Positions 22,620 to 35,050 of a stretch of DNA of 64,000 nucleotides are shown in pieces; the first letter of the stretch is position 1, and each line of letters opens with the position of its first letter. Under the pieces are notes generated by a model. It saw nothing but the letters and a program-made list of their open reading frames with translations. It was not told where the DNA came from and searched no databases. A program made the translations under genes and the position numbers. The DNA is from Stagonosporopsis chrysanthemi (lineage: Eukaryota; Ascomycota; Dothideomycetes; Pleosporales; Didymellaceae), in the NCBI GenBank assembly GCA_022560025.1, contig JAFISE010000013.1, positions 248,001-312,000 of the forward strand, written 5' to 3'.

Positions 22620-24869
22620 ATGTCATCACCGCGTCGAGTTCTGGTGAGCCTTCGGCCTGGTAGCGATGGAGATGCAACACACACACCAAAAGCTGGAAGC
22701 CATGAACAGCTCCAGCCACCAACGCTCTACTTGGAAAAGCTAGGTGATCAATGGATGCACTCACGAGGTGAAGCTAAGTCGGGTGTGAAGTATATTCTTG
22801 AAAGCCTGCCGGCTGGGTACACGCTGTGGCAAAAACCCAGGCCTAAGGATCCGAAGCACCTCGACAGATATCTGTACGGACACCCAAGTAAGAAACCGTT
22901 CGATTCACCGAACCGATTCTTTCCCCATTTTCTTTTTTTGATGGACAATGGCGATAATATTGGCTGCCTGTGCACGGTCTGCAGCGGCAGCTCTGGTATG
23001 CTTCCTAAGAGCACATCCGGTAGTGTAAGAGCACGAAGCTCTAGTGGAGCTTCCTCGAACACCACCTCACGTCCTTCATTGTCGAACGGTTTGATCCAGC
23101 AGCCCGTCCACCAGAAACAACCTCAAGTCAAGAAGGAAGCTGGTCAATTCGCCCAAGTTCAGGGATTGACGCCAAAGCCATCACTAGAGGCTGACCAAGA
23201 GCCATGCGGCCCTGCACAGTTGAAGGGGCGGCCCAAGATGGTAGGTGTGGGAATGAACACCAGCCGCGTTGACGAGGAAGGTACGCCCGATGTGTATCGG
23301 AATCTGATCAATAAGCTTCGTCGACACAGCAAGATCGATGAGATTATTGAAGAGCCATTGAGCCTTGATTGGAGAGCAGAACAAGAAGTACTGCCTGACC
23401 TGCTTCACAAGCTTGAGGAGAATCCACAGTGGGTGCCACGGACGGGCGAAATTGTGCTTTTCGTAAGGCAGCTGGGCGAAGACGTCCACATCATCCGCCA
23501 CCCGATCACGGCGGAATACAGGATGTATGATGAAAAGACAAAGCAGTGGTTAGATCATCCAGTCTGGGAAGCCGGTCTGGTCGGCCAAACCCCCACAGAG
23601 CCTATCACGATCGAAGACATTTGCGAGAATGGGAGCAAGGAGAGTAATATCACCTATACTGGTGTACGTATCGAACCGCTGCCAGACGTGAACAGCCTCG
23701 ACAAGTCGCTATCGAAGCGTTATAAGTATGTGCCCATTCGACACACTCGTCCTTTCGTGTATTGGAAACAGCTCCTACACCGAGTGCCCAAATGGCATCC
23801 GACAATCCTGAATGCTCAGGCCATCACGTCGGTTATGTCGCTGGTCGGAAAATACCGCTTTAGGGGCACATGGCCCGAGGCCTCCATCTACTGTCGGAGC
23901 GTGTATGTTGGATACGAGATGCTCGCCATCGGTGATGTTGTCCGTTTGCTTCCCAATGCCATTGCTGGTCAGAGCACATCGACAGATGTACTGCTCATCA
24001 AGTCAATTCGTCTGAAGTGGTCGAAGCTCGACAACTCATCTGACAATGATTGGGATGAAGGAATACCTTACAACTCGAGCGTCTGGGTCTATGGTGCGGC
24101 GTACACAAGCGATCCACACCGAACAAGCAAGGAGTGGCTGTCGGACGCTCGCCTACCTGCTGCCTTTGACGACTATGGCGAATGGTATCCCCTCCATCCA
24201 CCTTCGAAAGAACTGGCCATTCCATACTCCCGCATCCTTGGCCGGTTACATGAGCGCGACGCCGTGGTGTTGTGGTTGAGTTCAACGATCAATGAACCCC
24301 ATTTGCTCGATGCTGGACGACAAGGTTTGGTGGAATCGCGCACCTTCTCTAGGCAGAACGACAACCGCATCTCACGCGAACCAGACGCGAATTGGTACTG
24401 GGCGGATAGTCGTGCTCAAGCGCTCGACTTGCATACCATCAATGGTCTTGACGTCTCCACCCGCGATCAGCTTCGTGACCCGAAGGACTGGAGGCGCAAG
24501 ATCAAAGCGATGGACGGCATGACAAACAACAAGATCCTTGCTCCTACAAAATCTGTCACTGGTCCTAGTCTAGCTGGACGCAATTTGCGCGGCTTCATGG
24601 CTCCTGACCTCCCGGGGTTGCCAGTGCGCACACAACAGCCAGCAATGGACAAAGCGAGCACCGGCGGTAGTGTCACCGGTTCCTCGACATCCGGAACGAG
24701 CTCGAAAGTCGGACTGTCGAGGAAGCGTCCTAAGCACATCGTCAGTCTGAGTAGTGACGAGGATGACGACAACAATGTCAACGAGGAGATCAGGCGAACC
24801 ATGAAAGTCGTGGATGATAATGGTCAGGCGCGGGCGAAGAGAGCGCATGTCTCCGTTGTAGTCGACTGA
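22620..24869 (+). CDS. Clr2-like heterochromatin silencing factor
   Basis: Homologue of fission yeast cryptic loci regulator 2, a subunit of the SHREC histone deacetylase/remodeller complex that silences heterochromatin. Single exon, 749 aa. The Clr2 N-terminal region is clear at about residues 60-125: GYTLWQKPRPKDPKHLDRYL, then PNRFFPHFLFLM and a CxC-type CLCTVC. The main Clr2 domain follows from about residue 275, including WVPRTGEIVLFVRQLGED, EYRMYDEKTKQWLDHPVW and the BAH-like stretch EMLAIGDVVRLLP. The C-terminal 100 residues are Ser/Thr-rich with an acidic patch SSDEDDDN and a basic segment KRPKH consistent with nuclear targeting. No intron is needed: the frame is open from ATG to stop. 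Confidence 0.9.
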   Translation: MSSPRRVLVSLRPGSDGDATHTPKAGSHEQLQPPTLYLEKLGDQWMHSRGEAKSGVKYILESLPAGYTLWQKPRPKDPKHLDRYLYGHPSKKPFDSPNRFFPHFLFLMDNGDNIGCLCTVCSGSSGMLPKSTSGSVRARSSSGASSNTTSRPSLSNGLIQQPVHQKQPQVKKEAGQFAQVQGLTPKPSLEADQEPCGPAQLKGRPKMVGVGMNTSRVDEEGTPDVYRNLINKLRRHSKIDEIIEEPLSLDWRAEQEVLPDLLHKLEENPQWVPRTGEIVLFVRQLGEDVHIIRHPITAEYRMYDEKTKQWLDHPVWEAGLVGQTPTEPITIEDICENGSKESNITYTGVRIEPLPDVNSLDKSLSKRYKYVPIRHTRPFVYWKQLLHRVPKWHPTILNAQAITSVMSLVGKYRFRGTWPEASIYCRSVYVGYEMLAIGDVVRLLPNAIAGQSTSTDVLLIKSIRLKWSKLDNSSDNDWDEGIPYNSSVWVYGAAYTSDPHRTSKEWLSDARLPAAFDDYGEWYPLHPPSKELAIPYSRILGRLHERDAVVLWLSSTINEPHLLDAGRQGLVESRTFSRQNDNRISREPDANWYWADSRAQALDLHTINGLDVSTRDQLRDPKDWRRKIKAMDGMTNNKILAPTKSVTGPSLAGRNLRGFMAPDLPGLPVRTQQPAMDKASTGGSVTGSSTSGTSSKVGLSRKRPKHIVSLSSDEDDDNNVNEEIRRTMKVVDDNGQARAKRAHVSVVVD

Positions 24870-25425
24870 ACACGATTGGCGAGAGTCACAGCGATACCGA
24901 TGTTGAGTGCTGCTGATCGAGAATAACTGACACATTCGGGCAACAACGCTCAAGGCTTCGGGTGCGCAGGAATTTTTCAGGCACACGATAAGGCGTGTGT
25001 ATAGGACTGGTCGTACGATGTGGTGAATGGGCGCGAAGAGTCGTGGTACCTTCTTTGTCGAATGACGGAAGAGTCAGCATATGCATCTGCGAGCAACGAT
25101 GCTTCCACAGAACCCAATTTGCAAGGACAGACAAAATGGGATGAAGATACCTCAAACACACACACACACACACACACACATACTTGCTTTGTGTTGGCCT
25201 GATGTTTGCAACTAACATCCATTCTCATCACCGTAGCATAGAAAGTGGATCTAGGAAAAGAGACAAAGACATGCTAATGCACTAACACCAATGAGGGAGT
25301 GAAGATGCGACCCCAGGAACCCTGTACTGCACCATCGCTATGCAAACAATCTGAGCTGAAAACCAAAAACGCTAACTTGCAAACGCGAAAAAGGCTATCC
25401 CACATCTCTTTCAAACAATAACCGT
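24870..25425. other. Convergent spacer, Clr2/Atg2, with a CA microsatellite
   Basis: Contains the 3' UTRs of the two convergent genes. The only structured element is the (AC)12 tract listed separately. Apparent open frames here read through that repeat. Confidence 0.6.
25156..25180 (+). repeat. (AC)12 dinucleotide microsatellite
   Basis: Twelve perfect AC units plus one A, in the spacer between the convergent Clr2 and Atg2 genes. Perfect dinucleotide tracts of this length are usually length-polymorphic. Confidence 0.97.
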
Positions 25426-28400
25426 CTAGTATGATTTGTATTTCTGCAGGGGATCAGTAATTGTACTTTTGAGTGTGAGGCAAAAGGCACTTACATCTTC
25501 AATCTTCCTTCTGCTCGACTCATCCAATGCGTTTCCCACGCCCAACAAAGCGTTGCTCAATGCCTTCGTCGCACCCACGGCCGGCCTGAGCACAACAGTC
25601 GGTGCATGTCTGGCTATTGCACGCGCAACACCTACACCGCTGCCTTGCTCCATGACCTCTGAGGGTATTGCGATCACAGCGTCACGCGCGGTGAGCAGGT
25701 CCCGCTCTAGGTGTCTCACGGCGCTGCGCAGGCCGGCGCGCACACCGATAGGCTGGTTTGCGTAGTTCGATACTGCACGCGGTTCCTCGTCGGGAGAGGG
25801 GGGGTCCGAGCCTGTCCAGTCCAGGTGCTGCGAGCGGGGTGAGCGGTGTGGGGACGTGGTTTGGTTGGGGTTGAGGAAGGCCTCTGCGCCCTCCAGCAGA
25901 TTCTGCGTGCCGATCGCAACTTTCGCACCTAGACGAGCAACCTCGCTTGTGGTGTTCTTTGCGAAAGCGTACACGCCTTTCTGCAGGCTGCGCACAATGC
26001 GGCCATCTTTCTGGTACTCGCGCATAGGCACAACTACGAGGTCACGCATACCGGAGCCTACGTTCACAAGAGGACGGACAGCAGCGAGGCCGGAGAGGAC
26101 TCCGGGGAGTTGATTGCGCTTCACGTCAGGCGTCCAGACATCGTTGAGCGTTTTGTGTAGCTTGTCGAAGGATGTGATGCCATAGACAATGGCATGTCGC
26201 AAGGTGATGTCAGAACCATCGAGAATGAGAAAGTTCATAAACTCGGTGGTGTGGCCGGAGCGAATACCGCCATAATCGACGCGCTTGGGCTTGTAGTCAA
26301 GCTTCAGATGAACGGCCTGTACTTCGAGGCGTTGGATGAAGGGCTGTTCGGATGTTGCTGCAGGGTTTTCGAGTGAGTTATCCTTGAATTCAAAGAAGCG
26401 CGTGATGAAGTCGAGTGCATCTTGATCGACGTGTAAGCGCAAAGGAAGGACAGCAACCTGATTACGATTAACACTGACAATCGAGAAGGCATAGCCTACT
26501 TACTCTGATGACCAGCTCAGAAGCTGCAAGGTCGGTAACAGGCCTGACAGTGAGGAGATTTAGGTTGATCATCGGTCGGTCCAACTCCCGTTGTGCGGGT
26601 GCGATATTGCAGGTGATGAACTTCTTCCAAGTCGACGTCGGAACATGGTCGAAGATCTCAAAGTCCCGAATGCGGACATCGATTGAGTTCAGTGTTTCTC
26701 CAGATTCGGGCGGGAACACGACCAAGTCGACCGCAATTCCCATTAGCGAGAATGCTACCTTCTTGTGTTTACTCCGCTCAAGCTTCAAGCGACGACGTCC
26801 AGGTTTTGTCGCGCTGCGCGGGCGAGCAGTAGCTCCAGTAGATCGGGTTGCAGTCGAAGTAGCGTAGCTGCCGGTCTCACTTGCGAGGTCGTCAATATCG
26901 TGGTTGATGCGGCGTGCAAGTGCGCCTTTCTCTTCCTTTATTGGAACCCCAATCCACACAGAGTTGAACAAGAAGTCTTCTTCGACGAAGTCATCATCTT
27001 CGTCTTCCTCTCTTGGTTTCCGTCGCCTCTCTTCAGCGCGGGCTTCGACATCATCTACAGCCTGCGAAATGATCGCCCGAGTTCTCGGCCAATCATAACC
27101 ATCGAAGAGATTCCAAATGACATTAACGTCGCGGACAGTGACCTTGACTGGTGCATCCGGGGTCTTGAACTCGTTGGTGAGGTGGTACTGGTTCTGGTTC
27201 GAATCCCATTTGCGAGCCTTGCCCTTGCGTTCAGAATCGGAGTCGTGGAAATAGTCCGTGCTAAAGTCGAAGCTGTCTTCTCCCTTATTCACTTCATATT
27301 GTTCTTGGAAGCTTTCAAGGAGGGCTCGATCGCCTCGTTCTTTGACAACAGGCGATGTTGCCATTGCTCCAAGGTCATCTTGATCAAGCATGCTGTCGCC
27401 CATCTCCTCGTTTGTTGGCAAGTCTTGGCTGTAGATACTCCCTACAAATTCGAGATTCGTAGGTACCTCATCGTCGACAAGATCAACATTATTCATGAAA
27501 TCATTGAAGTCAGCTTCATCCCGAGCGGGAATCGCGTCTCCAGTGAACGACTCCATCATCTCCTGAAGTGGGACCACAGTGCGATAACGTTCATCGGTCG
27601 AAGGTGGTGTTGGTGGCTGTAGGCCATTCAAAATCTCGATCAGAGTCTGAGTTGAATCGGCACAAGACTCAAGCACAAGGAGCTCGTTCTTGAACTCAAC
27701 ATTGACGAGCTTTGGGGCAGTATTGCCATCGCCTGTGATGTCGACAAGGACTTTGGCAGCGGAGATCGAGCTGAGAGATACAAAACCAAGGTGGCTCAAC
27801 TCCTGTAGATGTCGATTCGCGCTGGCTGTGCTGCGCGGTACTGGCCCATCTTGCTCCTGCTCTAAGCGTGCAGTATCATCGATAGCGTGTATGGAGGCTT
27901 TCCGAAGATCCAACTGAACGGAGTAGTCCTTCTTTACTTGCTTGCCCTCCAGATGGGCTTCAGTAAAGACAAACAAGCCCTTGGACGAGACGTTGCGGGG
28001 ATTCAGCCCGATGGCGCAACTTCGTAGTAGCAAGTCAATTTGCAGTGGCTTGGCAGCTCGGCTTGAGGGAGAGCTCGAATCAGACGACTGCCGGCTTATA
28101 GGCTGCGGCGACTTTGATCTGGTGATGGTTGCCACACTTGATGCAATGCCTGCAGCAATGTCTTGCACTGTGCCATCCTCGCCGATGCCCAGCGCAGCCA
28201 TGACGGTCGACACTCTGTACTCGACACAAAGATTGAACAGCTTTGCTTTCACTACAGGCTCCATCTCGTCACCAACCACCCTGACCATGATCATAGGTAG
28301 ATGATCCTGCGGTCTGAGCTGAATGACTTCATGCATCAGTACCTGATCTTCTCGTTTCAGGATGGCGGTTCCGACTTCCACCGCGAACAAAGCAGGAAAG

Positions 28401-31400
28401 CCGACGTGTGCTATGGAAGCATTTGTAGCAGCGATCGTGACATCGCTAATCTTTTCATTGACTGCAACACAGGCATTCAATTTCTGCACAGCTGCCAGAG
28501 TCAACAGTCCAGGGCGATCGTCTTCCGGCAGGTATTTTGTGACTTTAGACAAACGAGCAAGCTCTACCCCAAGCGCCTCGAATGCACGCATTTCATCCAG
28601 ATCAGACACACGAACACCGATACTGTTGACCTCGACCCTGAGAACAGACCCTTTGCGCCGCTGTCGAAGGAAAGTATCGATCAGGATGTCCTCGTCATTG
28701 TCGTAGGGGTCCTTCGAAGGAGTGATCAAGGAGATCAACCTTGCAAGATCTGCTTCTTCAGGGGTGTACAAAAAGTTGACTGTCGTTCCATGAATGTCAA
28801 CCAGCAACGGTGCGCCTTTCTGTTCTGCGTCCAGGTAAGGTCCCGAGAGTTGTATTTCAGAGACCTTCAGACGAACGTTGCTTTGTCGAAGTGCGATACG
28901 CACTGTCGTGGTCTGAAGCTGTACAGCGCAACTTCGGCCTTTGAGCAGGAACCCCACTTCACCTATCTGCACTTGTATCTTGGGCAGATTGGATGGTGGA
29001 GCGGATGTTTCGAGGACAGGTGGAGAGTCGCCGAAATGCACACCTCGCGGCTTTGGTTTTGCTGGAGTCAATACCGGGCTATTCAAAGCATTGTTCGACG
29101 AGATCGAATTGCCAAGCTCGAGAACACCACTAAACCCTCCGAAAGAGCTAAGAGCATCATCCAGCTGTTGAATATCGAAATTGACTTGGACTGGCCGAGT
29201 TATAATCGTGACCCGTTTGTCCGAGCCTTGTTCGAAGTCAATCTCAACATCATGACTGAGTTGCTCAGATAGATTGCTGACAGAGCGTTTGGAGCGGGTT
29301 TGTGTGTGAAAAGATATGATGTCTGTGCCCAAAGACGAGAAAGCAAGCTTCTCAATTTGCAGCTTAGTGCGTGAGGTTCCACTGTCGTTGCGGCTTGCCA
29401 AGCGGATTGCGGCGAGGTTCGCGCCAAGAAGTGCATCGTTTGGCTTCAGGTGAAGCATGCGACTTATTGTAAAATCATCTGACATCGACTCTGTTTGAAG
29501 GTTTTCCAACCAAGCGACACCGATGTGTCTGACCTTTAGTTCAACAACAGTGGTGGTTTCGCTGGCCGGAGCCTTGGACAAAGCGCTGGTCTCCTTGCTC
29601 TGGCTTTTATCTGTCAAGGCACCGAGTACCCGGTGAAGCATGCCATACATGATGCGACCAGTAGACAAATCCACATGAGCGATAACAGTACCAACATCTA
29701 CGATAAGACTTGGCGGGGTCGAGACGTTGCCAGGTTTTTGCCCTGGCTGATTTAATGGCGCCCTCGATAGGGCGTGCTTTCGTAGTGACTCCGCCATAGA
29801 ACCCGGACGACGTGAAGATGTTGAATGTGCGTAATTCGAGAACGAGCCTGGCATCTCAGCAAAAATCGAGTCTTCTCCCAATCTTGTTGGCGCGAATCCT
29901 AGACCTGACGCATCGGCCGCTGATTCAGCACTTGATTCAGGGCCCGTTCTCCGTTCGTCATCCAATCTCAAAGGAAACCAAACAGTAATTTCGTCAATAG
30001 TCAAGAATACCTTCGCTTGCTTCTGGACGCTGGTAGCTTCGCCTGTGGAGGGGCAAGCTGCAGTAAAGGGCGGTGTGGTGTTACCTGTGCTTTGGCGACT
30101 GCCTGGGCGAGGGGTATCGCAGGGTTCCTCACCATCTGTACGCGGCTGCAATATACTTCCTGATATCATCTCTTCGGGTATGGCTCCTGACTGATTTGAA
30201 AGAGTGCCACGGCTCGACGAAGAAGAGGAGGCCCAGGCTCCTGGCAATTGTCGCAGAGAAGTCTGGTCCGGCGCTGCGCTAACAGCACTCATGTACATAC
30301 TATCAGATGCATCAGAAGATGACGAAGCTGATTTTGTCATATCGTGCTCGGCCTCGGTCTCGAGCGCAGGTGTCGATATGTTGCTGGTGGAGATTACTTG
30401 CTCAACCTCCGCGGAATGGATGTCGGGCACGCACTCGTTGATGGAAGACTGCAACATCTCATGGTCTGCAGGTTGCGATAACGAGGCCACTGACTCTGGC
30501 TGTGCGAAAGACAGACCTAGACCTGACACCGTCGGCAGCACAGACGCAGTAGAAACGTCGCTCGATGATAGCGATTCTGAAGTCGACATTTGATACTTGT
30601 CGATTTTTGTGTCTTGAGCATGCATTTGATCCTCGAAACCGTCGTCGAAACTTGAGTTCAGTATATCGTTCCGCAGAGCAAAGTCAAGGATCCCGTCGTC
30701 ATTATAAAAGATGCTGCTCCCACTCAGTCCTGGGGCTGGAAATTCGCGTAGAGGGCCGCTGGACATGTTTCCATGCCTGTCGCTTCCCCGGCCGTCGTCG
30801 GATGAAGCATCGGCAAATCTGTCGTCGTCAACAGTCGCTACAGATGCTGCTAAGGAAGTTTGTTCGTGAACGACCGTTGAGAGAGGGGCTTCTTCCAGGA
30901 AGGTCTCTACCAGTGGTACGGTCACTTCGCTTTCCTGGTTCTCAACCGGTGCTACCTGTGTTGGTGAATTTGGGTTCGCAGAAGTTGTTGGCGACGCACT
31001 GTCCACGTGTAGCAAATGAGACTCAGCAGACGAAAGGATTGTGTCGGTAGATTGTTCAAGATATGGTCTCGCCTCGGTGGAGACCTCGGAGCGAGTGATT
31101 TCTGGTGACAATGGAGGTAACTTCTGCGATGCGGACACGAAATCCTCCACGTTGGACACAAGTCTGGCACAAATGTTCTTCACTTGGAGTCTCCGCTTTC
31201 CAGCCATAGAGGTGGCACCCTGTGGCTTGGAGTCCGAGCTGATATCGATACGTGGTCCTTCTGCGGTCAGAGAGTCAATGCCTATGCGCTCTATGTGGAA
31301 GTTGAGGGAGACTGGGGACGGTTCGCTCGGCTTCGTTGGGCTCGATGGCTCAGCTGACGTCTGGTCCTCCACTACAACATCTATATTGTTGACTACGATA

Positions 31401-32105
31401 CTGAGTCGATCGAGTGCGGTGTTCAAGATGTTCCGCAGGTACGCTGGAAGGCCGAGCGGCGCACCCACACCTGCCGAAGCATCCTCTCCACCATCATCAG
31501 TCGATGCTATGGACTCCTGCATGTAGCTCGACTGCGACTGTAGCTCCTGAGCAAGCTCGCGTATCTCCTCGGCAGGTTCTTCTCGTATGAAGGAATTCGC
31601 GAGGGCATCGACAGTGGGTATGTGCTCTTCGGTGTCTGAAGAGGTATCATCCCTGGGAGCCCCCGAATCCGACGACCCCGCTCGATTTCCAGGACATTTT
31701 TTGTTTTCTCCAGTCGCAGCATATTCGGTTTCATCGACTAGAGTAGCCTGTACTTGTATCCCGTGTACCTCTATCGAGATCTGTGGAACACCGAAGTCGA
31801 GGACGAAGGTGACTCGCAAGAGCGACGCTTTGGCTGATAAGAGGTGGACCTCGGGGGGTATTTTGAGATGTAGCAAGGCCACAAGTTTCTGGTCATATGC
31901 TATTAGCCTTGCCATGCCAATTTAGATTATTTCTCACACGCACCTTGATATGCAGCCCTACATCCCTAACCTCGAGTGTAGTCCGCTTGCCGACATCGAC
32001 ACTTACGAACTCAGCGGGGTCCTTGTCTAGGATATCGACATGTCGCAGTCCATAAAGTAGGAGCTTCTTGCCGATCGAGCTCGACACCGCCGAGAAGAAG
32101 GCCAT
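25426..32105 (-). CDS. ATG2: Autophagy-related protein 2 (lipid transfer)
   Basis: Rod-like bridge protein that moves lipids from the ER to the growing phagophore, acting with Atg9 and Atg18. Minus-strand exons are 31944-32105, 26504-31888, 25495-26457 and 25426-25443, totalling 2175 aa, in the family's usual size range. The N-terminal chorein-like start is [18 protein letters not shown], followed by [20 protein letters not shown] after the first 55-bp intron. The centre has long acidic, Ser-rich low-complexity segments. The conserved Atg2 C-terminal region includes [20 protein letters not shown] and [20 protein letters not shown]. The last intron (25444-25494, GTAAGT...CTGCAG) is 51 bp and stop-free. 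If it were retained, 17 residues would be added before KYKSY. The gene is divergent from the ADGF gene. Confidence 0.94.
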
Positions 32106-32824
32106 GGCGGCTGATTCGATAGTCGAAGCGCTGGTGGGCAGGCTACAGGCAGGTCGTACGCCTACCGCTGCGTTGGGAGTGTCTCCATATGTGTCGAGTA
32201 TTTGGTCGACTGTTGCGTGTTCCCGTAAATTTGGCGTACCGTGGTATGCACTGGACCCGGCTTTCAGGCGTATGAGCGTATGGCGGGAGGCAAGTGGGGA
32301 CCGGGGTATGTTCGTAGGGATGCGGCGTTAGGTGAACGAAGGACTGTGAAGTTCGAAGGCGTTTGTAGGGGAGGGAGAAGGCGCGTGGCGTGCGCGAGCC
32401 GTTGACGTGCGCGTGTCACGGGAGGATAATAATGCAGGGCGGAAGCCTAGGGTGGATGTGCACATGCGGCTGTGGAGGCAGATGATGTCGGCTGGCTGCC
32501 TCCCCACCAAAGCCCTTATCGATTCACCGAGTTGCTCATGACTCGTGCATTCAGGACGCCGCGCACAGCACGCGCAGGTCGGCGGTATAGAAGGCAACAA
32601 AGGACGGTAAGTCTCCCAAGAAGAACCCACATGCATCACACATACAGATGCAGCCCTATGTACAACAGAGGCCGTCCGCGTAGGGCGTGCTTGTACTTCC
32701 GACCGCCGAGCGAACTAAGCTCGAAGTGGAAGGAAGCCTCGGACGCCGCCGAACAGTGATCTTTACCTCGACTTTTCCAACAACCGTCCTCCGTCTTCAG
32801 ACAATACACTGTCGCAAGCTCAGG
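32106..32824. other. Divergent promoter region, Atg2/ADGF
   Basis: A 719-bp spacer between the two divergent ATGs. No supportable gene is seen. Short frames on both strands have leader-like composition. Confidence 0.6.
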
Positions 32825-34661
32825 ATGGCGCCGATTGAAGATGCCAACGATGACTGGGAGAAAGCTGAGGGCGTCCCGAATCTGAGCGAGCCATTCATCC
32901 AGAAGTACTTATCGGGAAGAGATGCATTGATTCAGCAGGAGAAGAAGCAGCGAAGTGGTTGGTGGCCACAGAATAGCATCGTGCTAAATGAAAAAGGGTC
33001 TAACAAATTCCAGATTATCTCTTCCGCCAAAACCTCTCGCCTATGGCCCAAGAGGCGGCCGCTATTGTCTCCCAGATACGCTTTGAAGAGCAGCAGACGC
33101 TATGGACTAGGGAATACGAGGATAGTCTGCTCACCCACCACGTTGACGTCTATCCTGGTATGATGTTCTCTCTTGCTAAGGATCGTATGGAGAAGAGTAA
33201 GCTGTGGCAGATCGTCAAGAGGATGCCAAAAGGAACCCTGCTTCACTGTCATATCGAAGCGATGGTCGACCTGGATTGGGCGCTTGAGGAGGCCTTCAAC
33301 ACAGATGGTGTTGCTGTCATTGCAGATGGACCAATCACGGACGAGCAAACTCTGAGGAAAACTGGCTTCTCCTTCGTATACGTCAAGAAGGCTACCGAAG
33401 GTGCATCCCTCTGGTCTTCGGACTACATCGCCAACACGCCAGTACTGATCAATGTGGCTGCCGAGAGCTTCCAAAATGGTGGAAGGAACGGCTTCGTGGA
33501 ATGGATCCGATCACGCGTCACGATCACCCCTTCAGAGCACCTTTCTCATCACGAAGGACCAAATGAGGTCTGGCGCAAGTTCATGTCATGCTTCCCTATT
33601 CTTGGCTCGCTCATCTACTACGAACCCATATATCGCAAGTTCCTCCGTAAGATGTTCAAGACACTCCTGGACGATGGCGTATACTGGGTCGACATACGCT
33701 CAGCTTTCTACACGCCATATCGGAGAGCAGGCCAGGAAGACTGGGACCCTGACTTCTTCAACATGCTGGATCACGTGTCCGATGAGATTGAGAAGTTCAA
33801 GAAGAGCGAGGAGGGCAAGGAGTTCTGGGGTGCACGCATGATCTGGACCACCATTCGCCAGTTCGACAAGAAAGCCGTCATTGAAAGCGAGTTCCCTTCC
33901 ATTGAGTTCGACAGATCCATACGTGCTGACAATTTATAGGCATGAAAGCGTGCATCGAAATGAAGCTCGAGTTTCCCGAGATTATTGCTGGATACGACCT
34001 CGTTGGGCAAGAAGATCTTGGTCGACCGCTTGCCGACCTTACTCCCGAACTCTTCTGGTTCCGTAAACGGTGCGCTGAGGAAGGCGTGGACATACCCTTT
34101 TATTTCCACGCTGGCGAAACCCTTGGTGATGGTGATAGCACAGATGAGAACCTTTTCGACGCAGTCATTCTGGGAACACGAAGAATCGGTCACGGCTTCA
34201 GCTTGTACAAGCACCCTCTGCTGATTGACATGGTCAAGGAGAAGAGGATTCTAGTGGAGAGTTGCCCAGTCTCGAACGAAGTTCTCCGTCTCTGTGGCTC
34301 GATCATGTCGCACCCGCTGCCTGCGTTGTTGGCTCGTGGCGTTCCTTGCTCGCTTTGCAATGACGACCCGACAATCCTTGGGCAAGGGGTTTCCGGCATG
34401 TCACACGACTTCTGGCAGGCTTTGCAAGGCTGGGAAAACCTCGGGCTTGAGGGTCTTGGGAGTCTCGCGGAGAACAGTGTGCGATGGGCAAGCTTTGACG
34501 ATGTCAGCGCAAAGGAGTGGACACAAGATATCAAGGACGGTATGATGGGCAAGGGTGAACGCGCAAAGAGGCTGAAAGAATGGACTCAGAGGTGGGAAAG
34601 GTTCTGCGCGTGGATCGTAGAGGAGCATGGTGTGGACGTTGACATTGATCCTGAAGAGTGA
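32825..34661 (+). CDS. Adenosine deaminase-related growth factor (ADGF/CECR1) family
   Basis: Zn-dependent deaminase expected to convert adenosine to inosine. Three exons, 32825-32957, 33014-33886 and 33940-34661, total 1728 nt or 575 aa. Visible motifs are the metal-binding HxH in GTLLHCHIEAMVDLDW and the ADGF signature IIAGYDLVGQEDLGRPL. The catalytic FHAGET, the histidine of RIGHGFSLYKHP, LVESCPVSNEVL, and the aspartate pair in CNDDPTIL also appear. There is no signal peptide, unlike animal secreted ADGFs, so it is probably intracellular. The second intron keeps the frame only as a GC-AG intron (A|GCGAGT...TTTATAG, with a CTGAC branch site), restoring VIESMKACIEMK. No GT donor nearby gives this join. 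The first donor (GTTGGT) is non-optimal but frame-consistent. Confidence 0.93.
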
Positions 34662-35050
34662 AAAAGTTACCACCCGAAACATAGATGAGTAGGATTCAAC
34701 TCCACTGAGTTCACGTAGGTTTCGATATGAGGACATGCGATTCGACCGTCTTAGATGTCAGAACGCGTTCAATGCACGCACGTTCCGTAGATGAGGTGAA
34801 AGCAGTGACATGAGCTCTTTCCTCGAACGGCCCTAGTTTTTTTACACTACTCTAACCCTCTCACCTCGTCCACCACTCTCGCCTAAACACCCACATAACG
34901 ACGTCGCAGCTTTTCCCCAACACGTTCGCGGCTACAAGCTGCGCGCCTGTAACATCGCTGCTGCAATTCAATACGTGCGCGACTTTCGGAACCACAGCCC
35001 AGCATCTCATCACGACGCGAACAGGTTTTGTCTTCAAAGAGGCTATTCCC
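34662..35050. other. Short intergenic spacer
   Basis: Contains the ADGF 3' UTR and the upstream region of the next gene. I see no feature beyond a T-run near 34838 and minor open frames. Confidence 0.5.

Noticed and set aside
27190..27215. GGTTCGAATCC tRNA T-arm-like motif
   Set aside because: It lies inside the conserved atg2 coding exon and lacks the other arms.
26765..27622. 285-aa plus-strand frame opposite atg2
   Set aside because: Antisense shadow of a conserved coding exon; no own motif or splice support.
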